14,516 bases of DNA from Nitrospira sp. UBA2083 (GTDB lineage Bacteria; Nitrospirota; Nitrospiria; Nitrospirales; Nitrospiraceae). The DNA is taken from positions 12,604-27,119 of the forward strand of contig DCZN01000024.1 in NCBI GenBank assembly GCA_002331625.1, in the 5' to 3' direction. A program made the translations under genes and the position numbers. This document shows, in pieces, positions 1 to 8,096 of the stretch; position 1 is the stretch's first letter, and every line of letters starts with the position of its first letter. The notes under the pieces were generated by a model that did not search any database, was not told the DNA's origin, and was given only the letters and a program-made list of their open reading frames with translations.

Positions 1-216
1 AACTGGCTTACACGCGGCTGGGGCTGGAGTCCGCCTCACGCTCCAGGTGCCCAGGCTGCGAAGAACCTTGCGTTGCCTCCCGGAAACCATGGAACGGCTG
101 TTCGGCCAGTGAATCCGCCTTGGTGGCAACCAGTTGCAGGACCAAGACCGGTACAACCTGCAAATAATCAACCCGGAAAAGGATGGGAGTATAGACCTGG
201 AAGGCTAAGGTTCTAG
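1..216 (+). CDS. C-terminal end of a truncated-by-window protein, possibly an RHS toxin tip
   Basis: An open frame enters from the left edge and ends at the TAG at 214-216. It encodes 71 residues rich in Pro, Trp and Gly (for example PPWWQPVAGPRPVQP) and ends in GKGWEYRPGRLRF. I do not recognise a domain. The stop directly abuts the ATG of the next gene, which is the spacing expected of a polymorphic toxin and its immunity gene. Two further RHS-derived toxin/immunity pairs follow in the same orientation, so the tail of an upstream RHS protein is the likeliest reading. Another forward frame is also open through about base 171, so frame choice rests on length and coupling to the next gene. Function is inferred from context only. 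Confidence 0.4.
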   Translation, partial: NWLTRGWGWSPPHAPGAQAAKNLALPPGNHGTAVRPVNPPWWQPVAGPRPVQPANNQPGKGWEYRPGRLRF

Positions 217-648
217 ATGTGGTTATTTAACGTTTCAGCATGGCTTGGGAAGATCTACGCAACACTTACGGGACAGCGACTTGAGGGTAAACCGGTAGTG
301 ATAAAGCTGTCGGATACTACAGATCGCAACCTCGAAGGTACGCTATTGCACGGACCAATACACAGCCTCCCACCAGAGACTTTCACGAGTGGGCCGGAAG
401 GCTCGGAGGGGAGAACTAAGCATGGACCTGGTTCACTAATAATTCAACTTACGATGGAGCCGGAGATAAACAGCTTGGGTGCACGGTGGTTTCTCGCTAC
501 CCCAAGGTGGGCAGGGCATACTGCCTATCGGCTTTTTATTGCCCCTATAGTTGTATCTCTAGCGAGAATAGAAGGGCCGGCCCCTACACCAGCGGCTTCT
601 TATGACCAGGTTGTTGCCATAGGCATTATCAAGCTTGAGAAAAACTAA
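217..648 (+). CDS. Small unknown protein, candidate immunity protein
   Basis: This 143-residue frame starts with an ATG immediately after the stop of the preceding frame. A weak AAGG about seven bases upstream could serve as ribosome binding site. I see no signal peptide; the middle segment LFIAPIVVSLARI is hydrophobic but too short and mixed for a clear membrane helix. No family is recognised. Its place directly behind a putative toxin C-terminus, and ahead of a second toxin/immunity pair, suggests a cytoplasmic immunity protein protecting against the upstream tip. That role is inference from synteny. It could also be an unrelated small protein. Confidence 0.5.
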   Translation: MWLFNVSAWLGKIYATLTGQRLEGKPVVIKLSDTTDRNLEGTLLHGPIHSLPPETFTSGPEGSEGRTKHGPGSLIIQLTMEPEINSLGARWFLATPRWAGHTAYRLFIAPIVVSLARIEGPAPTPAASYDQVVAIGIIKLEKN

Positions 649-686
649 AGGGTCGGGAAAGAAAATAGTGCCAGGTTGGATTTCTG

Positions 687-3600
687 ATGGTTGGCGTTGC
701 TGAAAAAGAAACAATGAGCGTCGAACGACGAGAATGCATGATCCATCGCGCCACGGCCGATGCGAGTGAGAACTTCTTATTGACGAGTGTGCCGACCGGG
801 GCTCAGGTGCTGCTGATCGACGGGCCATCGGACGCGTACCCCAGAGATCTTCCAGTGCCCGTCACTTTGACGGCAAACCAAGCCAACACGTTGTCCTATC
901 CGGTCTTTCTCCATGAAGTGAGTCAAAACTACTTCCCAATTGCTCAAGGCGGTCAGACCGTGGTGGCACCACCGGACATTCCCGGTTTTTCGATGATGAT
1001 TCCGGCTGGCACCACGATCACCGGGTGGGATGGGCAGCCGAACGTGAAGGTCTCGGTCGTGCCGGTGCCGATCGATCGGTTGCCGATTCCCCAGCTCCCG
1101 CCGAACGTGCAAGCCAAACAAGTCTACATGTTTAACTTCGGGAAGCCGGGTGGTGGGTTTCCGAGTCGGCCCATTCCCATCATCATGCCGAACGATACCA
1201 ACATGCCGCCCGGCACGCGCATGGACATGTGGTACTACGACGAAGGGCCCACGCCGGATCCGACCGGCCATCAGTGGAAAGTGTACGGGCAAGGCACGGT
1301 CAGTGCGGATGGCCTGAGCGTCATTCCCGATCCGGGTGTGGGGCAACCCAAGTTCTGCTGCGGAGGTGGGACTACCGCACCCGGGATTATATCGAGGACA
1401 TCTGCGCCAGCCCTGCGGCTCTTTAAGGCGGCGAAGAAGGCACTGGACCCTGTGTTATTGCAAGTCGGGATGTTCGCGTTGGACGAGACGGACATGGTCT
1501 TATCTGGCCGCATTCCCGTAGCGATCCGCCGAGCCTATCACTCGCAGGACCCGGGTGATCCGATCAATGAGCAACCACCCGCCCGTGAGTTAGTAAACTC
1601 CAATGCTTTTGGGTTCAACACGACTCTGATGGAATACGACGATCGGCTTCAAGGCGATGGCAGCGGGCAAACCTTGAGCTATACCTCCGGATTCGATCGC
1701 GAACGGCTGTCCCTGCGCGGGGATGGCACCTATCGCACTGATCGCATCCCAGCATTGACTGGCTGGGTCGGGTTGCGCAACCAAGACGGCACTTCGAGCC
1801 TTCGAGATACAAACGGCACCGTCCGATCGTTCGGTTCCGATGGCTGGCTCCGCAGTATCACCGATCGGAACGGCAACACCGTCACGATTGTGCGCAACGG
1901 AAACCAAATTCAGCAAATTATAGAGCCAAGCGGCCGAGCACTCACGTTTCAGTACACCAACGGCACCATTAGTCAGATTACAGATCCGCTTGGGCGAACG
2001 GTCCGTTACACCTACGAAGCCTCTCCGCCACCCTTTGGACAGGCCCAACTGCATTCGGTGGAGGATCCCGCAGGAGCGACTACCACCTACACGTATGATG
2101 GCCGGTTTAATCTCCTCACGATCACTGATGCCCGCGGTATCACCTATCTGACCAATACCTATGTCGCTCCCTTAGCCGATCCCACAAGGCGTCCGCTCGA
2201 TCCAGCGGTTGAGACGCAAACGCTGGCGGACGGCAGTGTGTCGCGCATTGACTATGTGGTGACGAATCAAACTGTCACCCAGGCCACCGTGACGGACGGG
2301 CGCGGGAACAAGACCGTGCATCGCTTCAATAGTTTTGGTCATGAAGTGGTGGTAGTCGATGCGTTGGGGCAACAGACCCGGCTGACCCGAGACTATGTGA
2401 CCAACCGGGTCTCCGAAGTCCGTGATCCACTGAATCGAATTACGAAGTACACCTATGACACCAACGGGAATGTCACGAGTGTGATCGACCCGCAGGGGAA
2501 TCCGACCCTGAATGAATACGAACCCACATTCAACCGCCTCACGAAGATCACAGATGCCCTGAGTCACGTCACGCGCTTCACGTACAACCCCGCGAACGGT
2601 GATCTTCTCACGATGACTGATCCACGAAACCAGACAACCACGGTGACCTACAACGCGGTGGGACAGCCCATCAGTGTCACTGATCCACTGAATAACGTCA
2701 CCAACTTCGAATACGACACCGTCGGGAATCTGATCGCCACGACCGATCCGGTGGGGAACAAGACTCAGCGCGCCTACGATGTTGTGAGTCGACTCATTAC
2801 ACTGACCGATCCGCGCGGCAAGAGCACACAGTTTGCTTATGACCCTCTGGATCAGGTGATCACTATCACCGATGCTCTCAACGGCGCGACCGGATTCACG
2901 TACGATCCTAACGGCAATCTGCTTACGCTGACCGATGCAAAGAGTCAGACCACAACCTACACCTATGACAGTATGGATCGGCTCAAGACCAGAAAAGACT
3001 CACTGCCGGCTCATCCGGCCGAAACCTATGACTACGACCTTGCCGGAAATCTCACACGCTTTACGGATCGCAAGAATCAGCAGACCAACTTTACCTACGA
3101 CCCACTCGACCGACAGACCACGACAAGCTATGCCGACGGCACCAGCGTCGGGTTGACGTACGATGCGGTAGGGAATGTGACAAAACTCACCGACAGCGCT
3201 ACGGGTGCGATTGACTGGGCGTATGACGTGCTGGATCGTGTGACGCAGGAAGTCACGTCGCAGGGAATTGTCATCTACACCTATGATGCCGCGAGGCGCC
3301 GGCTTACGATGCGGGCGAATGCCCAGCAGCCGGTTACCTATGACTACAATGCGAACTCTCAACTTTCCACCGTCACACAGGGCACGCTTTCAGCGACCTT
3401 GACCCATGATCCCTTAGGGCGACGCACGCAATTGCAGCGTTCCAACGGCGTCACGACGACCTACAACTACGATCCAGCCTCCCGACTCCTGGGGATCACA
3501 CATGCGAAGGGGTCCACGGTCCTGGAGCAGTTCACGCAAGGCTTTGACACAGCGGATAACAAGAACCAGGTCACCCAGCTCATTCAGTCCGCAACCGCCC

Positions 3601-4598
3601 TGCCACCTGCGGTTACGGCGGCCTACAATGCCGCCAATCAGCAAACGCAGTTCACCAGCGCGACGCAGAGTTATGACAACAACGGGAACCTGACCAGCGA
3701 TGGGACGAACACCTATGTCTGGGATGCACGTGATCGGTTGATCGGTATCAGCGGAGAGACCACCGCCATATTCAGCTACGATGCGCTCGACCGCCGTATT
3801 GCGAAGACTATTAATGGGGCCACTCGCATTTACCAATACGACGGCGTCGATGTGGTCACCGAATCTGGGGCCTCCAACGCGAGCTACCTCAGCACACTCG
3901 ACATCGACGAACCGCTAGTGCGCCAGACTTCAGGGGGGAACGAGTTTTATCTCACGGACTATCTGGGCTCGACGGTCGCCCTAACCAACGATGCCGGCGC
4001 CGTCACGACGACCTATGCGTATGGGCCGTTCGGCACAACGACGGTCACAGGGCCTTCGACCAATCCGTTCCAATTCACCGGACGAGAGAACGACGGCAAT
4101 GGTCTCTACTACTACCGTGCTCGATACTATAGCCCGTCACACAGCCGGTTCTTGAATGAAGACCCCTTGGAGTTTAGCGCGGGCGATCCGAACCTGTACG
4201 CCTATGTCTTCAATAACCCGACGAACCTGATTGATCCGTTCGGCGAAGCGGCGAAGAAGTGTAGAGGCGGTGCAGTAAAGACAGCTTCCAAGTTTGCCCA
4301 GAAGGGAGGAAAGTCTGGATCGTCAGGGAATTCGGGGAATGCCAGAGGAATTGGAGGAAAAGGATGGCGTGGAGACAAGGCATGGAGAGACGCGGTCAAT
4401 ACTGTCGATAGAGGTGGAACGATACCGGATATCAATGGGAAAATTCCTACAGTTAAGGAGGCAACTGATCTGATTAAGGCAGCAGGTGGAAAGATAGACC
4501 GGATTGACCAACCACACCCTTTCCCCAATCCACACAATTTTCCACATATTAACTATACGACTCGATCTGGCAAGAAGGGAACGATTGCAATTCAGTGA
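687..4598 (+). CDS. RHS/YD-repeat polymorphic toxin, N-terminally truncated
   Basis: This protein has 1303 residues. About 20 unrelated leading residues precede a segment typical of large secreted RHS proteins: a short beta domain (ASENFLLTSVPTGAQVLLID), then GWDGQPNVKVSV and a DPGVGQPKFCCGG motif near residue 225. A DUF6531-like region (about 252-330, VGMFALDETDMVL) comes next, then roughly 20 YD repeats of the type YTYDxxGNLLTITD from about 370 to 1060. The RHS-associated core spans about 1079-1186 (GLYYYRARYYSP, NLYAYVFNNPTNLIDPFG). The variable tip is residues 1187-1303. In the family the YD repeats form a shell around the C-terminal toxin, which core autoproteolysis can release. No signal peptide is visible, and homologues carry IPT/Big_5 modules in front, so this looks like a displaced 3' half, perhaps a silent cassette. 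Start choice is uncertain: ATG at 687, 714 or 738, none with a good ribosome binding site. Confidence 0.9.
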   Translation: MVGVAEKETMSVERRECMIHRATADASENFLLTSVPTGAQVLLIDGPSDAYPRDLPVPVTLTANQANTLSYPVFLHEVSQNYFPIAQGGQTVVAPPDIPGFSMMIPAGTTITGWDGQPNVKVSVVPVPIDRLPIPQLPPNVQAKQVYMFNFGKPGGGFPSRPIPIIMPNDTNMPPGTRMDMWYYDEGPTPDPTGHQWKVYGQGTVSADGLSVIPDPGVGQPKFCCGGGTTAPGIISRTSAPALRLFKAAKKALDPVLLQVGMFALDETDMVLSGRIPVAIRRAYHSQDPGDPINEQPPARELVNSNAFGFNTTLMEYDDRLQGDGSGQTLSYTSGFDRERLSLRGDGTYRTDRIPALTGWVGLRNQDGTSSLRDTNGTVRSFGSDGWLRSITDRNGNTVTIVRNGNQIQQIIEPSGRALTFQYTNGTISQITDPLGRTVRYTYEASPPPFGQAQLHSVEDPAGATTTYTYDGRFNLLTITDARGITYLTNTYVAPLADPTRRPLDPAVETQTLADGSVSRIDYVVTNQTVTQATVTDGRGNKTVHRFNSFGHEVVVVDALGQQTRLTRDYVTNRVSEVRDPLNRITKYTYDTNGNVTSVIDPQGNPTLNEYEPTFNRLTKITDALSHVTRFTYNPANGDLLTMTDPRNQTTTVTYNAVGQPISVTDPLNNVTNFEYDTVGNLIATTDPVGNKTQRAYDVVSRLITLTDPRGKSTQFAYDPLDQVITITDALNGATGFTYDPNGNLLTLTDAKSQTTTYTYDSMDRLKTRKDSLPAHPAETYDYDLAGNLTRFTDRKNQQTNFTYDPLDRQTTTSYADGTSVGLTYDAVGNVTKLTDSATGAIDWAYDVLDRVTQEVTSQGIVIYTYDAARRRLTMRANAQQPVTYDYNANSQLSTVTQGTLSATLTHDPLGRRTQLQRSNGVTTTYNYDPASRLLGITHAKGSTVLEQFTQGFDTADNKNQVTQLIQSATALPPAVTAAYNAANQQTQFTSATQSYDNNGNLTSDGTNTYVWDARDRLIGISGETTAIFSYDALDRRIAKTINGATRIYQYDGVDVVTESGASNASYLSTLDIDEPLVRQTSGGNEFYLTDYLGSTVALTNDAGAVTTTYAYGPFGTTTVTGPSTNPFQFTGRENDGNGLYYYRARYYSPSHSRFLNEDPLEFSAGDPNLYAYVFNNPTNLIDPFGEAAKKCRGGAVKTASKFAQKGGKSGSSGNSGNARGIGGKGWRGDKAWRDAVNTVDRGGTIPDINGKIPTVKEATDLIKAAGGKIDRIDQPHPFPNPHNFPHINYTTRSGKKGTIAIQ
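4245..4598 (+). other. Variable C-terminal toxin domain of the RHS protein
   Basis: Everything after the core motif LIDPFG is a 117-residue tip. A basic Gly/Ser-rich linker (KKCRGGAVK to GNARGIGGKGWRG) is followed by a compact domain with GGTIPDINGKIPTVKEATDL. The distal end holds a histidine-rich cluster (PHPFPNPHNFPHINYTT; His at residues 1277, 1283 and 1287) and the terminal strand GKKGTIAIQ. The spaced His residues and basic character would suit a small nuclease, possibly of the RNase-toxin type seen in other RHS/CDI tips. I cannot name the family. Base composition becomes more A/T-rich here than in the RHS core, as expected for an exchangeable tip. Confidence 0.6.
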
Positions 4599-4610
4599 AG
4601 GAAGACACAA

Positions 4611-5003
4611 ATGTCTGTACATATGGCAAAAAATGATAAACAAAGACAGATCTTTCTGAAAGTAATCACAGCGTGGAAACTTGCCGGACTAGATCTTGGT
4701 GTAAAGGTGATGGCGCCATTTGATATACGATCTGGCTCAAAGGTGATTACCTACGCAGCGGCTCTTCCTGATTTTGGGGGTAAGAACGGAATGCTAGTAG
4801 GAGTGCTTTTCCCTCCAGAGCATGAGCTTGACGAAAGTGCTAAACACGCCGCTGACATTGCAGGCAAGTACGTTTCATTCATAAATGCTGAAGCGTATGA
4901 AGAGTACAAGAAGGACGTCTTCAAAGATGCTTTGCGTGATTGGGGATATTTTGGTGCTCCGAAGCATAAGCCTAAGTGGATGGGGGAGGACACCATCGAA
5001 TAG
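4611..5003 (+). CDS. Candidate immunity protein for the RHS tip
   Basis: This 130-residue cytoplasmic-type protein begins 12 bases after the RHS stop. GAAGGA, overlapping that stop, provides a ribosome binding site at good spacing for ATG 4611, so the two genes are probably translated from one transcript. It lacks a signal peptide and membrane segments. Visible parts are an N-terminal helix (KQRQIFLKVITAWKLAGL), a beta segment (ITYAAALPDFGG, MLVGVLFPP) and charged C-terminal helices (AYEEYKKDVFKDALRDWGYF). No family is recognised. Local GC is low: 20 of 60 bases at 4621-4680, against 33 of 60 at 3901-3960 in the RHS core. That contrast and its position support an acquired toxin/immunity module. 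The immunity role is inferred. Confidence 0.6.
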   Translation: MSVHMAKNDKQRQIFLKVITAWKLAGLDLGVKVMAPFDIRSGSKVITYAAALPDFGGKNGMLVGVLFPPEHELDESAKHAADIAGKYVSFINAEAYEEYKKDVFKDALRDWGYFGAPKHKPKWMGEDTIE

Positions 5004-5004
5004 T

Positions 5005-5180
5005 AGGGGAAAAGCAAAACATTGGGAGAAGATAAGGAGGCATGACTCATCCAGACAGCCTGATGTGCGAGAAAAATCTTTGAGGCCGAGCGGCATCCTA
5101 ATCGACAGCGTAACCGCTTGCGTGAAGACGAGTACAACAGGCTCGGGATTGAAAATGAGACCCACGGTCTTGGCAATTAA
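5005..5180 (+). pseudogene. Frameshifted remnant of a second toxin tip
   Basis: Two adjoining plus-strand frames look like one broken coding sequence. The first reads KAKHWEKIRRHDSSRQPDVREK up to an A5 run at 5072-5076. The next frame continues IFEAERHPNRQRNRLR, then EDEYNRLGIENETHGLGN, and stops at TAA 5178-5180. One extra A in the run would join them into a continuous, strongly charged helical C-terminus. It has no start codon with usable spacing (AAGGAGG at 5034-5040 is one base from ATG 5042) and no RHS core in front. Its stop lies nine bases before the next gene, which has its own GGAGAGG ribosome binding site, as in a toxin/immunity pair. It may be a displaced toxin tip left after replacement of the upstream tip. 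Family unknown. Confidence 0.45.
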
Positions 5181-5189
5181 GGAGAGGTA

Positions 5190-5747
5190 ATGCCTGAACT
5201 GAGATTCATCATGAACCGTGAGGACGAGCTGGAGTTCATACGGATCATTTTTGCGCTAACTGGCCGCTTGATTCCAGGATTGCATTACCAAAGCTCGCAG
5301 TATGTGGAGCTGGTAACGGAGAAAGAGTATCTCGCATCCCGGAAAGAGACCGTGCAGTATTTTATCGTTTCTAAGCGATTTCAAAAGACAAAGTTGTGCA
5401 TGGATTATTTTGAAAAGAGCGGAGAACGTCATTATTTCATTGCACAGAAAGAGGGAGGCCCGGAGATTCGGTTTTCCCAAACGAATGCCTCGCATACGGA
5501 TGGTCGCAAGATCCTTCGGGTCGGGTGTCTTAGCCACTACGCCTCGTATTGGCTTCGGGCCTATCAACCCGGTGACCCGCCGGTAAAAGCCTCGCCGGAG
5601 CTGAAAGCTTACTATCAAATGTTAGTTAAGCACATCAAGCAGCGCGCGAAGATCGTGAAAGGACGCTCGGGCAAGTACCGGTTCTACTTGTGTGAGGGAG
5701 CGCGACAGGAAGTTGAACGGGGAGAGGCTGAGCTGGATTTATGGTAG
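5190..5747 (+). CDS. Unknown protein, candidate orphan immunity protein
   Basis: This 185-residue protein has a good ribosome binding site (GGAGAGG at 5181-5187), but its spacing to ATG 5190 is short. Another Met in the same frame (MNREDELEFI) could be the true start. It is soluble and mixed alpha/beta, with segments ELEFIRIIFALTGRLIPG, YFIVSKRF and YASYWLRAYQPG and a basic C-terminal stretch (KHIKQRAKIVKGRSGKYRFY). No signal peptide or known domain is seen. It follows the toxin-tip remnant and precedes an RHS N-terminal half, so it may be an immunity gene kept after its toxin decayed. The role is inferred from position only. Confidence 0.55.
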   Translation: MPELRFIMNREDELEFIRIIFALTGRLIPGLHYQSSQYVELVTEKEYLASRKETVQYFIVSKRFQKTKLCMDYFEKSGERHYFIAQKEGGPEIRFSQTNASHTDGRKILRVGCLSHYASYWLRAYQPGDPPVKASPELKAYYQMLVKHIKQRAKIVKGRSGKYRFYLCEGARQEVERGEAELDLW

Positions 5748-5822
5748 TGCCCAACTGTGGACCTATGATGGGCAGATGTGAAGACCACATCACTCTGTGA
5801 TACCTGACGACTGAGGAAACTG

Positions 5823-7808
5823 ATGCGTGAGATGACAAATCCTTTTGCTCTTTGGTTCGTTGCAGCAGTGCTGCTTATCAGCCCGGTGGTGACTTTGGCT
5901 GACCAAGCTCAATACATCTACGACGACCTGGGTCGGCTCTCGCAAGTGATCGATGGGCAGGGAAATGTCGCGACGTATACGTACGACGCCGTCGGGAATT
6001 TGCTGTCCATCACGCGCAATACCGGTGGCGTGGGCGCGCCGACGATCACGGCCTTCACGCCGAACACCGGCAATGCCGGCACCTCCGTCAACGTCTCGCT
6101 CACCGGCACGAACCTCACCGGCGCGTCACTCGCCACGAATAATCCTGGCATTCTCGTCCGCAATGTGGTCACGACGCCAACCTCGATTGCGGCCACGTTT
6201 CAAATTGCGTTCAGCGCCGCGCCTGGTGCTGCAACCGTGACTGTGACAACGACCACCGGCTCCGCCACGACCTCCTTCTCGGTGAATGCGTCCGCTCCCG
6301 TGCTGACGGCCGTGACGCCGACCTCCGGTCCGGTCACCCGCATGGTCACGATCACCGGCAACGGGTTTAGTGCGACACCTGGGCTAAATCAGATTAAGTT
6401 CAATGGACTCACCGCGACGACTCTGTCGGCTACGGCGACGACACTCACCACGCAGGTGCCGGCAGGTGCGACGACCGGTCCCGTGACGGTGACCATCGGT
6501 GGATTGACATCAAACGGAGTCAATTTTACCGTCGCCAATGCGGGTCCACCCCCGACGTTGACGGCGGTCTCACCGAATGTCGGCTCCGTGCAAGGCGGCC
6601 AACAAACCACCTTGACCGGCACGAACTTCGTGTCCGGGACGACGGTCAAGATCGGCAACAAGCCGGCGAGCGTGCTCACGTTGGTGTCGGCAACCACAAT
6701 GATCGTGCAAGTCCCGGCCTCGGTGTCCGGTCCGGCCGATGTGGTAGTGACGAACTCGAATGGTGATGCGGTCCTCCAGAACAGCTATACCTATCTCTCC
6801 GGCGCGCCGCAGAAGATCGGGTTCATCACGCCGACCATGGGATTGATCAATATTCCGCGCAACACACCGGTCACCGTCTCCTTCTCCCGTCCGGTCGATC
6901 GCGCGACGGTCACCACGAGCACCTTTGCCTTCACCCAAGGGGCGACGCCCGTAGCAGGCACCTTTGGCTTTGCGTTTGGCGATACCGTCGTGACCTTCAG
7001 GCCATCGGCCACGGCCTTAGCAGCGACAACAGCCTATACGCTGTCGCTCACGCAGGGGATCAAGAGTGTGGACGGCGTGCCGTTGGATGGCCCCTTCACC
7101 GGCTCCTTTACGACCGGCAGCGGCAGCGACACCGTCTCGCCGACGGTGACCATCACCCCAGCGAATGGCGCGACGAACGTGCCGTTCAATACCTCGATTG
7201 TCCTGACCTTCTCTGAACCGATCAATCCAAACACAGTCAATGCCGCCACCGTGATCGTCACGAGCCAAGGGGAGACGCGCGTCGGCACCATTACATTTGG
7301 TCAACAGAATACCTTCGCCGTCTTTACCCCAGCCTCGCCCTTCTTCCCGACTGCCTCGGCCACGGTGACCGTGCTGGGCCAGGTGACCGACATGGCGGGG
7401 AACCAACTGCAAGGCACTGGTGGGGTGGGCACGAGCGTCATCTCCACTTTCACCACGAGCAGTGTGGCTGATCGCTTGCCGCCGGTGGTGCTGCAACTCT
7501 TGCCGATCAACGCGGCGACGGGCATCAGCCCACGCACGACGATCATTGCCACGTTTAGTGAATCGGTGAATCCCAACACGATTACCCCGACCAGCTTCCG
7601 GGTGACGAGCGGGGGGACGCCGATCGCCGGGGTCTATCTTTTATCAAACCTGAATCAGACCATTACCTTTATTCCGGACAGTCCCTTGCCGCCGGTGGCG
7701 ACGGTGAACGTCTCAATCAGCAGCGTGGCGGATGTGGTCGGCAATACGGCAATACGCAATACTAACGGTGCTGCACCGCTGCTCATGAGGCATGGATGGC
7801 GTCGGTGA
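5823..7808 (+). CDS. Secreted YD/IPT/Big_5 protein, truncated N-terminal half of an RHS protein
   Basis: This protein has 661 residues and GAGGAA about six bases before the ATG. A Sec signal peptide (about 1-26, cut near TLA|DQA) leads into two YD repeats at 30-65 (YIYDDLGRLSQVIDG, YTYDAVGNLLSITR). Three IPT/TIG immunoglobulin-like domains follow (starting near 73, 160 and 246, each of the type PTLTAVSPNxGxxxG). Three Big_5/SbsA-like domains come next (about 333-437, 443-545 and 553-655), marked by GATNVPFNTSIVLTFSEPIN and similar. The frame ends in LLMRHGWRR before the last Big_5 domain finishes its usual TFTT strand. In related proteins this architecture precedes the RHS shell, so the gene appears to have lost its 3' half. 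The remaining product would still be exported as an adhesin-like rod. Confidence 0.85.
   Translation: MREMTNPFALWFVAAVLLISPVVTLADQAQYIYDDLGRLSQVIDGQGNVATYTYDAVGNLLSITRNTGGVGAPTITAFTPNTGNAGTSVNVSLTGTNLTGASLATNNPGILVRNVVTTPTSIAATFQIAFSAAPGAATVTVTTTTGSATTSFSVNASAPVLTAVTPTSGPVTRMVTITGNGFSATPGLNQIKFNGLTATTLSATATTLTTQVPAGATTGPVTVTIGGLTSNGVNFTVANAGPPPTLTAVSPNVGSVQGGQQTTLTGTNFVSGTTVKIGNKPASVLTLVSATTMIVQVPASVSGPADVVVTNSNGDAVLQNSYTYLSGAPQKIGFITPTMGLINIPRNTPVTVSFSRPVDRATVTTSTFAFTQGATPVAGTFGFAFGDTVVTFRPSATALAATTAYTLSLTQGIKSVDGVPLDGPFTGSFTTGSGSDTVSPTVTITPANGATNVPFNTSIVLTFSEPINPNTVNAATVIVTSQGETRVGTITFGQQNTFAVFTPASPFFPTASATVTVLGQVTDMAGNQLQGTGGVGTSVISTFTTSSVADRLPPVVLQLLPINAATGISPRTTIIATFSESVNPNTITPTSFRVTSGGTPIAGVYLLSNLNQTITFIPDSPLPPVATVNVSISSVADVVGNTAIRNTNGAAPLLMRHGWRR
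7740..7762 (+). repeat. Short direct repeat near the truncation point
   Basis: GGCAATAC occurs twice in a row (7740-7747, 7748-7755) and is followed by GCAATAC (7756-7762). It lies in the last Big_5 domain about 45 bases before the early stop. Slippage or recombination here could have contributed to loss of the downstream coding region; that is speculation. Confidence 0.6.
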
Positions 7809-7969
7809 GGCACAAAGGTGTCACGAAAAAGCTAAAGATAGGGGATTAGAGTTGTCTAAGCCACATAAATGCCGAGATTTTTTCGCTTCATTTTTGTAGA
7901 TATTGGCACAAGGTTTGAACTCCTGAAGTCATGTAGGAACGTGAGCCGTGTGGGGTAGAGGATGTTTTC

Positions 7970-7999
7970 TTGACAGGAATTTAGAGCCATTGGTATAGT
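7970..7999 (+). promoter_or_regulatory. Sigma-70-type promoter for the cytochrome c gene
   Basis: TTGACA at 7970-7975 matches the -35 consensus exactly. An 18-base spacer separates it from TATAGT at 7994-7999, which matches five of six -10 positions. Transcription would start near 8006, giving a leader of about 90 bases. This is the strongest promoter match I saw in the window. No operator was recognised around it. Confidence 0.75.
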
Positions 8000-8045
8000 C
8001 CGAACGTTTTACCTGGCATTTGAGAATTGCGAAGACGAGTCGGCG

Positions 8046-8065
8046 GCCTGAGGTTCCATTCAGGC
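8046..8065 (+). other. Small leader hairpin upstream of the cytochrome gene
   Basis: GCCTGA (8046-8051) and TCAGGC (8060-8065) can pair as a six-base stem with an eight-base loop in the 5' leader. The ribosome binding site lies 17 bases further on and is not covered. It could affect mRNA stability, or be chance. Confidence 0.3.
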
Positions 8066-8096
8066 TCGGTGGGTTTAACACAAAGGAGGACGTGTG

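Noticed and set aside
2440..3300. Regularly recurring motifs at DNA level that might suggest a repeat array.
   Set aside because: They are degenerate codings of the YD repeats (YTYDxxGN), not identical DNA repeats or a CRISPR array.
5042..5083. An ATG right after AAGGAGG that could start a small gene.
   Set aside because: The spacing is only one base and the frame stops after 13 codons; the surrounding sequence fits a broken toxin tip better.
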